This document shows positions 11,712-20,633 of a DNA stretch of 34,768 nt, piece by piece. Within the stretch, counting starts at the first letter, position 1. The number at the start of each line of letters is the position of its first letter. The position numbers and the translations under genes were made by a program. Under the pieces are notes generated by a model. The model saw only the letters and a list, made by a program, of their open reading frames with translations. It was not told where the DNA came from and did no database searches. The stretch is taken from positions 1-34,768 of the forward strand of contig PKDU01000056.1 in assembly GCA_002862705.1 (NCBI GenBank), given 5' to 3'. Origin of the DNA: Flavobacteriaceae bacterium. GTDB taxonomy: Bacteria; Bacteroidota; Bacteroidia; Flavobacteriales; Flavobacteriaceae.

Positions 11712-12131
11712 TTATGCTTCGTAATCGCGAGCGATAATAAATTTTGTTTTAACTGGTAATTTTTGAGCTGCTAATCGCAATGCTTCTTTGGCAACCTCGA
11801 TAGGCACACCCGAAATCTCAAACATGATACGTCCAGGCTTGACAACAGCCACATAGTGATCTAATGCTCCTTTACCTTTACCCATACGAACCTCAAGCGG
11901 TTTTTTAGTGATGGGCTTATCTGGAAAAATCTTAATCCATAATTGTCCTTCACGTTTCATGTAACGTGTAGCGGCAATACGTGCAGCCTCAATTTGGCGT
12001 GACGTGATAAACTTGGAATCAAGTGCCTTGATGCCATACATGCCATTGGATAATACGTGTCCGCGTTGCGATAGGCCTTTCATACGGCCTTTCTGCATTT
12101 TACGGTGTTTTGTTCTTTTTGGTTGTAACAT
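11712..12131 (-). CDS. rplP: 50S ribosomal protein L16
   Basis: Binds helices near the A site and is needed for tRNA accommodation. It has 139 residues, starting [19 protein letters not shown]. It carries the L16 signatures [20 protein letters not shown] and [11 protein letters not shown]. It is 10 bases after rpsC and 9 before rpmC. Confidence 0.98.
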   Translation of the reverse strand: MLQPKRTKHRKMQKGRMKGLSQRGHVLSNGMYGIKALDSKFITSRQIEAARIAATRYMKREGQLWIKIFPDKPITKKPLEVRMGKGKGALDHYVAVVKPGRIMFEISGVPIEVAKEALRLAAQKLPVKTKFIIARDYEA

Positions 12132-12141
12132 GACCTAACGT

Positions 12142-12861
12142 TTATTTTCTACGGCGTGGACCACGTCCACCGCGCTTATCGTTTTTACCTTTGGCTGCAT
12201 TCAAGCTCATTCCTACTAGAGGAGACAACTCGCGCTTGCCATATACTTCACCTTTCATAATCCATACTTTGATGCCCAATCTACCGTAGGTAGTATGCGC
12301 TTCAACCAAAGCGTAATCAATGTCTGCACGGAACGTAGACAAAGGAATACGACCGTCTTTATAGCTTTCAGAACGTGCCATCTCAGCGCCGTTCAAACGA
12401 CCCGAAATTTGCACTTTAATACCTTCTGCATTCATGCGCATTGCCGCAGTAATTGCCATTTTGATGGCACGACGGTAAGAGATACGACTCTCTATCTGAC
12501 GCGCAATACTTGCGCCTACCAGTTGGGCTTCCAACTCAGGACGCTTGATTTCAAAAATGTTCATCTGAACTTCTTTGCTTGTGATTTTTTTAAGCTCTTC
12601 TTTAAGCTTGTCAACTTCTTGACCACCCTTACCAATGATGATACCCGGACGGGCGGTGGTAATGGTAATGGTAACCAGCTTAAGCGTACGCTCAATGATT
12701 ACGCGAGAAACGCTTGCCTTAGCAAGACGGGCGTGAACATAGCGGCGGATTTTATCATCCTCGGCTAGCTTATCTCCGTAGTCGTTTCCACCATACCAGT
12801 TGGATTCCCATCCACGTATGATACCTAGTCTATTGCCAATTGGATTTGTCTTTTGTCCCAT
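12142..12861 (-). CDS. rpsC: 30S ribosomal protein S3
   Basis: Head protein at the mRNA entry channel with helicase activity. It has 239 residues, starting [22 protein letters not shown]. The KH type II domain has the GxxG-type loop in [14 protein letters not shown] (about 74-87). The C-terminal domain carries [20 protein letters not shown] and [16 protein letters not shown]. The tail is basic ([14 protein letters not shown]). Confidence 0.98.
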   Translation of the reverse strand: MGQKTNPIGNRLGIIRGWESNWYGGNDYGDKLAEDDKIRRYVHARLAKASVSRVIIERTLKLVTITITTARPGIIIGKGGQEVDKLKEELKKITSKEVQMNIFEIKRPELEAQLVGASIARQIESRISYRRAIKMAITAAMRMNAEGIKVQISGRLNGAEMARSESYKDGRIPLSTFRADIDYALVEAHTTYGRLGIKVWIMKGEVYGKRELSPLVGMSLNAAKGKNDKRGGRGPRRRK

Positions 12862-12869
12862 ATTCGGTT

Positions 12870-13277
12870 TTAGCTTTGTGCGTTATCTTGTGCTCCCAAC
12901 ACCATGGTAACATGGTTGGAACGTTTTCTAATTCGGTGGCCTCTTCCTTGTGGTGCTGGACGCAAACGCTTTAGCATTGCTCCGCTATCCACACGGATTT
13001 CTTTGATGTAAAGACCTGCTTTTTCAATGTCAGCGTCTTCATTTTTTGCTTGCCAGTTTGCAATCGCAGACAACAAGAGTTTTTCGAGTCTTTTGGACGA
13101 TTCCTTAGCACTAAAACGCAGCACAGACAATGCTTTTTCTACTTCATTCCCACGGATTAAATCTGCCATAAGACGCATTTTTCTCGGAGATATAGGGCAG
13201 TCGTTGAGTTTTGCAAAAGCAAGATGCTTTCGATTTTCTTTCAATTGTGCTGCCATTTCCTTTTTACGAACTCCCAT
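12870..13277 (-). CDS. rplV: 50S ribosomal protein L22
   Basis: Lines the exit tunnel with its beta-hairpin. It has 135 residues, starting [24 protein letters not shown], the form usual in Flavobacteriia. The family core is [21 protein letters not shown]. The tunnel hairpin is around [20 protein letters not shown]. No deletion of the macrolide-type hairpin residues is obvious by eye. Confidence 0.97.
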   Translation of the reverse strand: MGVRKKEMAAQLKENRKHLAFAKLNDCPISPRKMRLMADLIRGNEVEKALSVLRFSAKESSKRLEKLLLSAIANWQAKNEDADIEKAGLYIKEIRVDSGAMLKRLRPAPQGRGHRIRKRSNHVTMVLGAQDNAQS

Positions 13278-13280
13278 AGC

Positions 13281-13559
13281 TTATTTTTTTCCTTTGTTTT
13301 TAGCTCCTGCATGGCCTCGGAATAAACGAGTAGGTGAAAATTCACCAAGCTTGTGCCCTACCATATTTTCAGTAATATATACAGGAACAAACTGACGACC
13401 GTTGTGTACGGCAATGGTTTGTCCAACAAAATCGGGAACAATCATCGAGGCGCGAGACCACGTTTTAATTACCGATTTTTTTCCTGAATCTACGTTGGCT
13501 TGAACTTTTTTCATCAAGCTGTAATGTACGTAAGGTCCTTTTTTTAGTGATCGAGCCAT
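13281..13559 (-). CDS. rpsS: 30S ribosomal protein S19
   Basis: Head protein that interacts with S13 and the large subunit. It has 92 residues, starting [20 protein letters not shown]. The signature [24 protein letters not shown] is followed by [11 protein letters not shown]. It lies 3 bases from both rplB and rplV. Confidence 0.98.
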   Translation of the reverse strand: MARSLKKGPYVHYSLMKKVQANVDSGKKSVIKTWSRASMIVPDFVGQTIAVHNGRQFVPVYITENMVGHKLGEFSPTRLFRGHAGAKNKGKK

Positions 13560-13562
13560 CGT

Positions 13563-14387
13563 TTATATTTTTCTACGTTCAATGATATACTTATTTGACG
13601 CCTTGTTCTTATTGCGCGTTCTGTATCCTTTTGCAGGAATACCGTTGCGTGAGCGTGGGTGACCTCCAGAGGCACGCCCTTCACCACCACCCATGGGGTG
13701 GTCGACCGGGTTCATAGCTACTGGACGTGTTCTTGGACGACGTCCTAGCCAACGGCTACGACCCGCCTTACCAGAAACAACCAATTGGTGATCAGAATTG
13801 GAAACCGTACCGATAGTAGCCATACATGTGCTTAGTATCATACGGGTTTCGCCAGAGGGCAATTTGATGGTTGCAAACCTGCCTTCACGTGCCATTAACT
13901 GTGCAAAAGCACCAGCACTACGGGCAATGGTTGCACCTTGACCGGGGCGTAGCTCAATACAGGAAATGATGGTACCTAAAGGAATGCTTTCCAAAGGCAT
14001 GGCATTTCCGATTTCGGGTTGCGCCTTTTCAGCAGAAACCACCTGTTGACCAACTTTAAGACCGCTTTGCGCAATGATGTATCGCTTCTCGCCGTCCTCG
14101 AACTGAGTCAAGGCAATAAATGCAGATCGGTTTGGATCATATTCGATGGTTTTCACCTCTGCAGGTGCATCAAAGCGATCGCGTTTAAAATCGATTATAC
14201 GGTAGCGTTTTTTGTGTCCACCACCGATGTAGCGTGACGTCATGCGTCCGCTGTTGTTACGACCGCCTGAACGTTTTTTCGGAGTAAGCAAGCTTTTCTC
14301 CGGCTTATCAGTGGTGATGGCGTCGTTTCCATTTACCACTCTACCGCGCTGTCCAGGTGTTATAGGTTTTAGTTTTCTAACTGACAT
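13563..14387 (-). CDS. rplB: 50S ribosomal protein L2
   Basis: Required for subunit association and peptidyl-transferase centre integrity. It has 274 residues, starting [18 protein letters not shown]. The RNA-binding core has [16 protein letters not shown] (about 55-70). The C-terminal block [19 protein letters not shown] carries the functionally important His230. Normal length and no unusual features. Confidence 0.98.
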   Translation of the reverse strand: MSVRKLKPITPGQRGRVVNGNDAITTDKPEKSLLTPKKRSGGRNNSGRMTSRYIGGGHKKRYRIIDFKRDRFDAPAEVKTIEYDPNRSAFIALTQFEDGEKRYIIAQSGLKVGQQVVSAEKAQPEIGNAMPLESIPLGTIISCIELRPGQGATIARSAGAFAQLMAREGRFATIKLPSGETRMILSTCMATIGTVSNSDHQLVVSGKAGRSRWLGRRPRTRPVAMNPVDHPMGGGEGRASGGHPRSRNGIPAKGYRTRNKNKASNKYIIERRKI

Positions 14388-14395
14388 ATCCTATT

Positions 14396-14686
14396 TTATA
14401 AATTACTATAAAAATCAATATTTTCTCCCGCTGCTACTTCCACAACTGCGCGTTTGGTAGCGTTGGTTTTCGAATGATGTATACCACTTTTGGTATAACG
14501 TGAGCGTCTTTCAGGACCGTAATTAAGCGTGCGCACTTTTTCGACGGTAACGCCGTAAGTTGCCTCAACTGCTTTTTTGATTTCAACCTTGTTGGCTTTT
14601 GGATCAACCAAAAAAGTATAACGGTTTCTCAACTCACTCTCGCGAGTTGCCTTTTCGGTAATAACAGGTTTTAATAAAATACGCAT
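14396..14686 (-). CDS. rplW: 50S ribosomal protein L23
   Basis: Tunnel-exit protein and main docking site for trigger factor. It has 96 residues. It starts MRILLKPVITEKATRESELR and carries KVEIKKAVEATYGVTVEKVRTLN, both diagnostic for L23. It lies between rplB (8-base gap) and rplD (6-base gap). Confidence 0.98.
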   Translation of the reverse strand: MRILLKPVITEKATRESELRNRYTFLVDPKANKVEIKKAVEATYGVTVEKVRTLNYGPERRSRYTKSGIHHSKTNATKRAVVEVAAGENIDFYSNL

Positions 14687-14692
14687 AGTTTG

Positions 14693-15322
14693 TTATTTAC
14701 TCAGGTTAGCTTCAATGGCAGCAACGGCACTTTCTGCAAGTACCAAGTGCTGGGCATTCATTATTTTATATGTGTTCAACTCATCGTTTGTAAGCACCTC
14801 TGTTTTGGCAAGGTTACGTCCAGATAAAAACACATTTTTATTGGTTTCACCCAATACCCAAAGTGATTTTTTGTCGGTAATACCAAGTGCACTAAGTGCT
14901 GCTTGAAACGATTTTGTTTTCGGTGCATCGAACTGAAAGTCTTCAACAACCGTAATGTTTTTTTGCTGTGCCTTGAGGCTGAAAGCAGATTTACGAGCCA
15001 AACGCTTTACGTTTTTGTTCACTTTCTGGTTGTATGCGCGAACTCTAGGTCCGAATACACGCCCACCACCACGGAACAACGGGTTTTTGATGCTGCCCGC
15101 ACGGGCAGTACCTGTACCTTTTTGTCTCTTGATCTTACGCGTACTACCCACAATCTCTGCGCGTTCTTTGGCTTTGTGCGTTCCTTGGCGTTGGTGTGCC
15201 AGGTATTGTTTTACATCTAAATACAAAGCGTGTTCGTTTGGTTCAACACCAAAAATAGCTTTGTCTAGGGCAACAGTACGACCTGTTTCTTTTCCGTTAA
15301 TATCAACTATAGCTACTTTCAT
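14693..15322 (-). CDS. rplD: 50S ribosomal protein L4
   Basis: Extends a loop into the exit tunnel and, in E. coli, represses the S10 operon. It has 209 residues. The loop region reads KIKRQKGTGTARAGSIKNPL followed by FRGGGRVFGPRVRAY, the L4 signature. The ATG overlaps the rplC stop by one base (TAATG). Confidence 0.98.
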   Translation of the reverse strand: MKVAIVDINGKETGRTVALDKAIFGVEPNEHALYLDVKQYLAHQRQGTHKAKERAEIVGSTRKIKRQKGTGTARAGSIKNPLFRGGGRVFGPRVRAYNQKVNKNVKRLARKSAFSLKAQQKNITVVEDFQFDAPKTKSFQAALSALGITDKKSLWVLGETNKNVFLSGRNLAKTEVLTNDELNTYKIMNAQHLVLAESAVAAIEANLSK

Positions 15323-15939
15323 TACTTACGAATTAATATAAACGCATTCTTATGGCCAGGCACACAACCTTTAACCACTAATAAATTTTTCTCAGGAACA
15401 ACTTTAAGAACACGTAGGTTTTGTACGGTTACTTTTTCATTGCCCATTTGGCCAGCCATGCGCATTCCTTTAAATACACGCGCTGGATATGAAGCTGCAC
15501 CAATAGAGCCAGGCGCTCTTAAACGGTTGTGTTGTCCGTGTGTGGCTTGACCAACACCGGCAAAACCGTGACGTTTTACAACCCCTTGAAATCCTTTTCC
15601 TTTAGAAGTTCCTGTGACATCAACAAATTCGCCAGCAGTAAAGTGGTCAACTGTAATGGTATCACCAAGTTTGTGCTCCTCGTCGAAGCCTTGGAACTCA
15701 ACAAGCTTACGCTTAGGCGAAGTGCTTGCTTTTTTAAAGTGTCCGCTAGCGGCTTTGGTTACTTTACGTTCAGGCTTTTCATCAAAACCAAGTTGTAAAG
15801 CATCGTAGCCATCAACGTCTTTGGATCTCACTTGTGTAACGACACAAGGACCTGCTTCAATAACGGTACAGGGAAGGTTCTTCCCATTCTCGTCAAAGAT
15901 GCTCGTCATACCAATTTTTCTTCCTATTAAACCAGACAT
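15322..15939 (-). CDS. rplC: 50S ribosomal protein L3
   Basis: Assembly initiator reaching the peptidyl-transferase centre. It has 205 residues, starting [20 protein letters not shown]. It carries the signature [20 protein letters not shown], which includes the glutamine methylated in some bacteria, and then [16 protein letters not shown] 29-base spacer separates it from rpsJ. Confidence 0.98.
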   Translation of the reverse strand: MSGLIGRKIGMTSIFDENGKNLPCTVIEAGPCVVTQVRSKDVDGYDALQLGFDEKPERKVTKAASGHFKKASTSPKRKLVEFQGFDEEHKLGDTITVDHFTAGEFVDVTGTSKGKGFQGVVKRHGFAGVGQATHGQHNRLRAPGSIGAASYPARVFKGMRMAGQMGNEKVTVQNLRVLKVVPEKNLLVVKGCVPGHKNAFILIRK

Positions 15940-15968
15940 AATCTGAATATTTACTCCCTAAAAGGGTG

Positions 15969-16274
15969 TTATACTTTAATTTCTACTTCAACGCCACTAG
16001 GTAACTCAAGTTTCATCAAGGCGTCAATGGTCTTTGATGAAGAGCTGTAAATATCCAATAAGCGCTTATAAGAGCTTAATTGGAATTGTTCACGCGATTT
16101 TTTGTTTACGTGGGGGGAACGCAAAACGGTGAAAAGCTTTTTGTGTGTTGGTAACGGAATAGGCCCTGTTACTACCGCACCCGTCGACTTTACTGTTTTG
16201 ACGATCTTCTCAGCAGAGCGATCTACCAAGTTGTGGTCGTACGATTTAAGTTTTATTCTAATTTTCTGACTCAT
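15969..16274 (-). CDS. rpsJ: 30S ribosomal protein S10
   Basis: Head protein that also serves as NusE in transcription antitermination. It has 101 residues, starting [20 protein letters not shown]. The signature [29 protein letters not shown] spans about 36-64. It follows fusA directly with an 11-base gap; a tuf gene, common at this point in other bacteria, is missing. Confidence 0.98.
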   Translation of the reverse strand: MSQKIRIKLKSYDHNLVDRSAEKIVKTVKSTGAVVTGPIPLPTHKKLFTVLRSPHVNKKSREQFQLSSYKRLLDIYSSSSKTIDALMKLELPSGVEVEIKV

Positions 16275-16285
16275 CGTTTATATTT

Positions 16286-18409
16286 TTAGCTCTGACCTGT
16301 TGCTGCCGCAATTACTTCAGATGAAATATTTTGTGGTGTTTGTTCGTAATGTGAAAATTCCATGGTAGAAGTTGCACGTCCAGATGAAAGTGTACGTAAC
16401 GAGGTTACGTAACCAAACATTTCGGAAAGCGGCACGTTCGCCTTCACAACTTTAGATCCTGCGCGATCGTCCATGCTGTTTACCTGACCGCGACGACGGT
16501 TTAAGTCACCAACGATATCACCCATGTTTTCTTCAGGAGTTAGCACCTCTAGTTTCATGATGGGCTCCATAATTACAGCACCAGCAGCTTTTGCAGCGGC
16601 TTTGTACCCAAGCTTTGCGGCTAATTCAAATGATAACGAATCTGAATCCACGGGGTGGAAAGATCCGTCCTTTAGCGTAACCTTGATGGCATCTACTTCA
16701 AATCCAGCCAATGGGCCATTCGCCATGGCTTGCTTGAAACCTTTCTCAACAGATGGAATATATTCTTTCGGTACATTACCTCCCTTAATTTGGTTTACAA
16801 ACTCAAGACCTGATTTACCTTCTTCGGCTGGCTCAAGTGTAAATACGATATCGGCAAACTTACCACGTCCACCCGACTGCTTCTTGTACACCTCACGGTG
16901 ATCTGTAGCTGCCGTAATGGCTTCTTTGTATTCAACTTGTGGTTGTCCTTGGTTTACATCAACCTTAAACTCACGTCTTAAACGGTCGACAATAATATCA
17001 AGGTGAAGCTCACCCATTCCAGATATAATGGTCTGGCCAGAAGCCTCGTCCGTTTTTACTTGGAACGTAGGATCTTCTTCCGCTAGTTTGGCCAATGACA
17101 TACCTAGTTTGTCCACATCTGCTTTGGTTTTAGGCTCTACCGCAATACCAATTACGGGATCGGGGAAGTCCATGCTTTCCAGAATAATAGGTGATTTTTC
17201 AGCAGAAAGTGTATCACCTGTTTTGATGTCTTTAAATCCAACAGCTGCACCAATATCGCCAGCTTCAATGTGATCGATAGAGTTTTGCTTGTTGGCGTGC
17301 ATCTGATAAATACGTGAAATACGTTCTTTGTTACCAGAGCGATTGTTCAATACATAAGAACCTGCATCCAAACGACCAGAATAAGCACGGAAAAATGCCA
17401 AACGACCTACAAAAGGATCGGTTGCAATTTTAAAAGCTAAGGCCGAAAACGGATCGTTTACAGATGGCTTACGTGAGATTTGCTCTCCGTTATCTGGATT
17501 AGTACCAATGATTGCTTCTTTGTCTTCTGGTGAAGGCAAGTAGCGACAAACGGCATCTAACAAGAATTGAACCCCTTTGTTTTTGAAGGCAGAACCACAA
17601 ATCATGGGAATGATACTCATGTCTTGTGTTGCTGCACGAAGGGAGTTGTGCACTTCGTCTTCAGAAATACTATCAGGGTCTTCAAAATATTTTTCCAAAA
17701 GGTTGTCGTCATATTCTGCAACAGCTTCAATAAGCTCGCCACGGAATTTCTCAACGTCTTCCTTCATATCTTCAGGGATGTCAACAACATCGAAAGTTGC
17801 GCCCATGTTTTCCTCATGCCAAATAATCGCACGATTCTTAACTAAGTCAACACATCCTCTAAAGTTATCTTCATCACCAATAGGCAGTACAATAGGTACT
17901 GCATTTGACTTTAACATCTCACGAACCTGGTTACAAACATTCAAGAAGTTTGATCCTTGACGGTCCATCTTATTAACAAAGCCCATACGTGGCACTTTGT
18001 AGTTGTCGGCCAAACGCCAGTTTGTTTCCGATTGTGGCTCAACACCATCAACAGCCGAAAACAAGAACACCAACCCATCTAGCACGCGTAATGAACGGTT
18101 TACCTCAACAGTAAAGTCAACGTGTCCGGGGGTGTCAATAATATTAAAGTGATACGGTTTTGCTCCGTCAAGCGGCTTACCTTGATCGGTAGGGAATGTC
18201 CACTCGCAAGTAGTAGCTGCAGAGGTAATGGTAATACCACGCTCTTGCTCTTGTTCCATCCAGTCCATTGTGGCGGCACCATCATGCACCTCTCCAATTT
18301 TATGGCTAACACCCGTGTAGTATAAAATACGCTCGGTGGTAGTGGTTTTTCCAGCGTCAATGTGCGCTGCAATCCCAATGTTACGTGTATATTTTAAATC
18401 TCTTGCCAT
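16286..18409 (-). CDS. fusA: Elongation factor G
   Basis: GTPase that drives translocation and, with RRF, ribosome recycling. It has 707 residues, full length. The P loop is [10 protein letters not shown] (15-24), switch II DTPGH (92-96) and the guanine-specificity motif NKMD (146-149). Domain IV carries a glycine-rich region (about 508-514) in [16 protein letters not shown]. It lies between rpsG and rpsJ in the str-type order. Confidence 0.98.
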   Translation of the reverse strand: MARDLKYTRNIGIAAHIDAGKTTTTERILYYTGVSHKIGEVHDGAATMDWMEQEQERGITITSAATTCEWTFPTDQGKPLDGAKPYHFNIIDTPGHVDFTVEVNRSLRVLDGLVFLFSAVDGVEPQSETNWRLADNYKVPRMGFVNKMDRQGSNFLNVCNQVREMLKSNAVPIVLPIGDEDNFRGCVDLVKNRAIIWHEENMGATFDVVDIPEDMKEDVEKFRGELIEAVAEYDDNLLEKYFEDPDSISEDEVHNSLRAATQDMSIIPMICGSAFKNKGVQFLLDAVCRYLPSPEDKEAIIGTNPDNGEQISRKPSVNDPFSALAFKIATDPFVGRLAFFRAYSGRLDAGSYVLNNRSGNKERISRIYQMHANKQNSIDHIEAGDIGAAVGFKDIKTGDTLSAEKSPIILESMDFPDPVIGIAVEPKTKADVDKLGMSLAKLAEEDPTFQVKTDEASGQTIISGMGELHLDIIVDRLRREFKVDVNQGQPQVEYKEAITAATDHREVYKKQSGGRGKFADIVFTLEPAEEGKSGLEFVNQIKGGNVPKEYIPSVEKGFKQAMANGPLAGFEVDAIKVTLKDGSFHPVDSDSLSFELAAKLGYKAAAKAAGAVIMEPIMKLEVLTPEENMGDIVGDLNRRRGQVNSMDDRAGSKVVKANVPLSEMFGYVTSLRTLSSGRATSTMEFSHYEQTPQNISSEVIAAATGQS

Positions 18410-18430
18410 AATTGAATATGCTACTGTTTG

Positions 18431-18907
18431 TTAAAATCTAAAGTGAGAAAATGCTTTGTTTGCTTCTGCCATCTTGTGGGTATCTGTACGTTTCTTAACG
18501 GCAGCACCTTCTTCTTTTTCAGCAGCTAGTATCTCGGCAGCTAACTTTTGCGCCATAGATTTTTCATTGCGTTTACGTGCATAGCTAATCAACCACTTCA
18601 TGGCCATTGAAATTTTTCTATCTGGACGTATCTGCATTGGAATTTGGAAAGTAGCACCTCCTACACGACGACTGCGAACCTCAACGTGGGGCATCACATT
18701 TGATAAGGCATCCTTCCAGTATTGGAGGGCTTCTTTTTCTTCGTCTTGTTTTTTGGAATCTACGATATCAATGGCATCGTAAAATATCTTGAATGCTACA
18801 GATTTTTTCCCGTTCCACATCAGGTTGTTAACAAAGCGCGTGACCAGTTGGTCATTAAATCGCGGGTCGGGAAGTAGCGGGCGTTTTTTCGCCTTTCTTT
18901 TTCTCAT
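18431..18907 (-). CDS. rpsG: 30S ribosomal protein S7
   Basis: Primary binder of the 16S 3' domain and translational repressor of the str operon in E. coli. It has 158 residues, starting [22 protein letters not shown]. The signature [21 protein letters not shown] and the C-terminal [20 protein letters not shown] fit the family. It is preceded by a 59-base spacer with a hairpin. Confidence 0.98.
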   Translation of the reverse strand: MRKRKAKKRPLLPDPRFNDQLVTRFVNNLMWNGKKSVAFKIFYDAIDIVDSKKQDEEKEALQYWKDALSNVMPHVEVRSRRVGGATFQIPMQIRPDRKISMAMKWLISYARKRNEKSMAQKLAAEILAAEKEEGAAVKKRTDTHKMAEANKAFSHFRF

Positions 18908-18923
18908 ATTCTGGGTTTGAGTG

Positions 18924-18941
18924 GTTCAAGCAAGCTTGAAC
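18924..18941 (-). promoter_or_regulatory. Hairpin in the rpsL-rpsG spacer
   Basis: An inverted repeat with 7-bp arms (GTTCAAG / CTTGAAC) and a 4-base loop lies in the 59-base gap between rpsL and rpsG. It ends 17 bases before the rpsG start. There is no T tract, so it is unlikely to be a terminator. In E. coli S7 binds the rpsL-rpsG intercistronic RNA; the same role here is an inference from position only. Confidence 0.4.
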
Positions 18942-18966
18942 GTCATGTTTTCCTATCGGGTCTAAA

Positions 18967-19341
18967 CTATTTTTTTGGTCGTTTAGCACCATATTTCGAA
19001 CGACGCTGTAAGCGGCCTTCTACACCAGCGGTGTCAAGTGCTCCACGAACAATGTGGTAGCGAACACCAGGTAAATCTTTTACACGACCTCCGCGCACAA
19101 GCACAATCGAGTGCTCTTGCAGGTTGTGACCTTCCCCTGGAATGTAGGCATTTACCTCATTTCCATTGGTCAGGCGCACCCTTGCCACTTTCCGCATAGC
19201 AGAATTAGGCTTTTTAGGTGTGGTGGTGTACACACGGGTACACACGCCCCTTCGCTGTGGACATGAATCCAAAGCTGCGGATTTACTCTTCTTTGTAAGA
19301 TCTTTGCGACCTTTCCGAACTAGTTGCGATATGGTTGGCAT
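18967..19341 (-). CDS. rpsL: 30S ribosomal protein S12
   Basis: Decoding-centre protein and first gene of the operon. It has 124 residues, starting [20 protein letters not shown]. The accuracy loop TTPKKPNSA keeps Lys43, and [13 protein letters not shown] keeps Lys88 and Asp89. The common streptomycin-resistance substitutions are therefore absent from this copy. The protein ends [11 protein letters not shown]. Confidence 0.98.
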   Translation of the reverse strand: MPTISQLVRKGRKDLTKKSKSAALDSCPQRRGVCTRVYTTTPKKPNSAMRKVARVRLTNGNEVNAYIPGEGHNLQEHSIVLVRGGRVKDLPGVRYHIVRGALDTAGVEGRLQRRSKYGAKRPKK

Positions 19342-19378
19342 ACGTTTTACTTGCTTTAATCCTTTATTTAAAGGGCTG

Positions 19379-19409
19379 CAAATGTAGTATAATTTTCATC
19401 TCTTTCAAA
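19379..19409 (-). promoter_or_regulatory. Promoter of the ribosomal protein operon
   Basis: On the minus strand the -33 box TTTG (19406-19409) is followed after exactly 19 bases by TACATTTG (19379-19386). This matches the Bacteroidota consensus TTTG-N19-TAnnTTTG fully. The expected start site is near 19372, leaving a leader of about 30 bases before rpsL. Confidence 0.8.
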
Positions 19410-19458
19410 TAAATTTGTAGCTGTTTTTATTTCTTCGTTAAACTGCCGTGCAAAAGTA

Positions 19459-19472
19459 GGGATAATTATCCC
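19459..19472. promoter_or_regulatory. Perfect 14-bp palindrome, possible operator
   Basis: GGGATAATTATCCC is self-complementary over all 14 bases. It lies in the divergent region, about 117 bases upstream of rpsL and about 70 bases upstream of menF. It directly abuts a TACTTTTG sequence (19451-19458, minus strand), which resembles a -7 element but has no properly spaced -33 box. The site suits a dimeric regulator; which one is unknown. Confidence 0.4.
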
Positions 19473-19521
19473 AAAAAATCAGAATGTTGAAAGGATGTGC
19501 TAAATTTCAATTTACTGTATG

Positions 19522-19529
19522 TAATTTTG
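19522..19529 (+). promoter_or_regulatory. Candidate -7 element for menF
   Basis: TAATTTTG matches TAnnTTTG and ends 11 bases before the chosen menF ATG (19541). A start site about 5-7 bases downstream would leave an almost absent leader. No TTTG occurs at the correct distance upstream. Confidence 0.45.
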
Positions 19530-19540
19530 CGCCTGCCGGG

Positions 19541-20584
19541 ATGAAAATCGAAAACAACTTTTACGACTTATTTGAACAGCTAAACGGTGCCAACCGCCCT
19601 TTTGTGCTCTATCGCTTACCCAAGACCAAGACGCTTATTTGTGTCCAGCAAGCGGATGACCGTCACCATATAACCACATCACTCAAAGAAGAAGGTTTTG
19701 TGTTTGCACCCTTTAGCCACACAAATCAATTTACTTACATACCAAACCATCACGTTGCACAGCTTGATATTCCTGAGCCAAAAGTCAGAACAAACACGCC
19801 AACGGCAACCGATACAACGGAACAAAAAACATATTACAATGACTTGGTCGCAAATGCCATTGCAGCCATAGGAAAAGGAGCCATTCAAAAGGTGGTGGTG
19901 TCACGGCTTCATAAGCAAGCATTCAAACATAACATAGCGGAGTCTTTTGTCCGCCTACTAAATGCCTATCCGAATGCCATGGTATATTATTGGTCGCACC
20001 CACAAACAGGCACATGGATGGGCGCCACTCCCGAAACACTATTAAACCTAACGGGTGGCAAATGCAAAACAATGGCGCTAGCAGGAACATTGGCCTATGA
20101 GGATAACAAGCACCCGAAATGGTCTTCCAAAGAAGTTGAAGAACAGCAAATGGTCACCGATTTTATCAAGCAGCAACTTGAAGTCTTGTATCCAAACGAA
20201 GCCATCAAGCCCTCTGAAGTTTATACTAAAAGAGCTGGAAATCTGTTACACCGCTGTGCTGATTTTGAATTTAATATCAACGAAGTGGCCTTGGTCGATC
20301 TTGTGCAATCCCTACACCCTACGCCTGCTGTTTCGGGTGTGCCTGTATCCAAAAGCTTGGAATTCATAAAGGGGCATGAAACACATGAGCGGAAATACTA
20401 CGCTGGCTTTCTAGGTCCAACACATAACGAAGCTGCACATTTATACGTCAATTTGCGCTGCGCAGCAGTAGAAAAATCACAACTTACCCTCTATGTGGGT
20501 GGTGGCATAACGTCCGAAAGCAACATTGCAGCAGAGTGGGAAGAAAGCCAACGCAAGGCCGAAACACTGCTCAACGTCATATAA
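19541..20584 (+). CDS. menF: Isochorismate synthase (chorismate-binding family)
   Basis: Converts chorismate to isochorismate, the first step of menaquinone synthesis. The start is placed at 19541 (MKIENNFYDLF), giving 347 residues. An upstream ATG at 19484 would add 19 residues with no family support and would lie before the promoter-like element. Visible chorismate-enzyme features are Lys117 in QKVVVSR, the MGATPETLL block (160-168), AGTLAYE (181-187), SSKEVEEQ (195-202), and LHPTPAVSGVP (258-268). It is shorter than E. coli MenF at the N terminus. It opens a men cluster, which separates it from siderophore-type isochorismate synthases. Confidence 0.93.
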   Translation: MKIENNFYDLFEQLNGANRPFVLYRLPKTKTLICVQQADDRHHITTSLKEEGFVFAPFSHTNQFTYIPNHHVAQLDIPEPKVRTNTPTATDTTEQKTYYNDLVANAIAAIGKGAIQKVVVSRLHKQAFKHNIAESFVRLLNAYPNAMVYYWSHPQTGTWMGATPETLLNLTGGKCKTMALAGTLAYEDNKHPKWSSKEVEEQQMVTDFIKQQLEVLYPNEAIKPSEVYTKRAGNLLHRCADFEFNINEVALVDLVQSLHPTPAVSGVPVSKSLEFIKGHETHERKYYAGFLGPTHNEAAHLYVNLRCAAVEKSQLTLYVGGGITSESNIAAEWEESQRKAETLLNVI

Positions 20585-20618
20585 TGTACAACCGTTAGTA
20601 CACTCACATGCGGTTTTG

Positions 20619-20626
20619 TACTTTTG
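20619..20626 (+). promoter_or_regulatory. Candidate internal promoter for menD
   Basis: TACTTTTG matches TAnnTTTG and ends 7 bases before the menD ATG. A TTAG at 20595-20598, one base off TTTG, lies 20 bases upstream, which is the right spacing for a weak -33 box. It would allow menD-menE to be transcribed independently of menF with a very short leader. Confidence 0.45.
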
Positions 20627-20633
20627 CAGGGCT

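Noticed and set aside
12295-12768. 157-codon open frame antisense to rpsC
   Set aside because: It lies wholly inside a clear S3 gene, has His/Thr/Asn-rich composition without domain character, and no promoter.
15944-15968. CCC/GGG pairing around CCCTAAAAGGG between rpsJ and rplC
   Set aside because: Only three strong pairs with a mismatch beyond; not convincing as a regulatory fold.
19410-19417. TAAATTTG on the plus strand as a menF promoter
   Set aside because: It matches TAnnTTTG but has no TTTG at 19-21 bases upstream and overlaps the rpsL -33 region on the other strand; the box at 19522 is closer to the gene.
20526-20633. Upstream-extended start of menD
   Set aside because: The extension runs through the menF 3' end and across the promoter-like element; ATG at 20634 fits the family.
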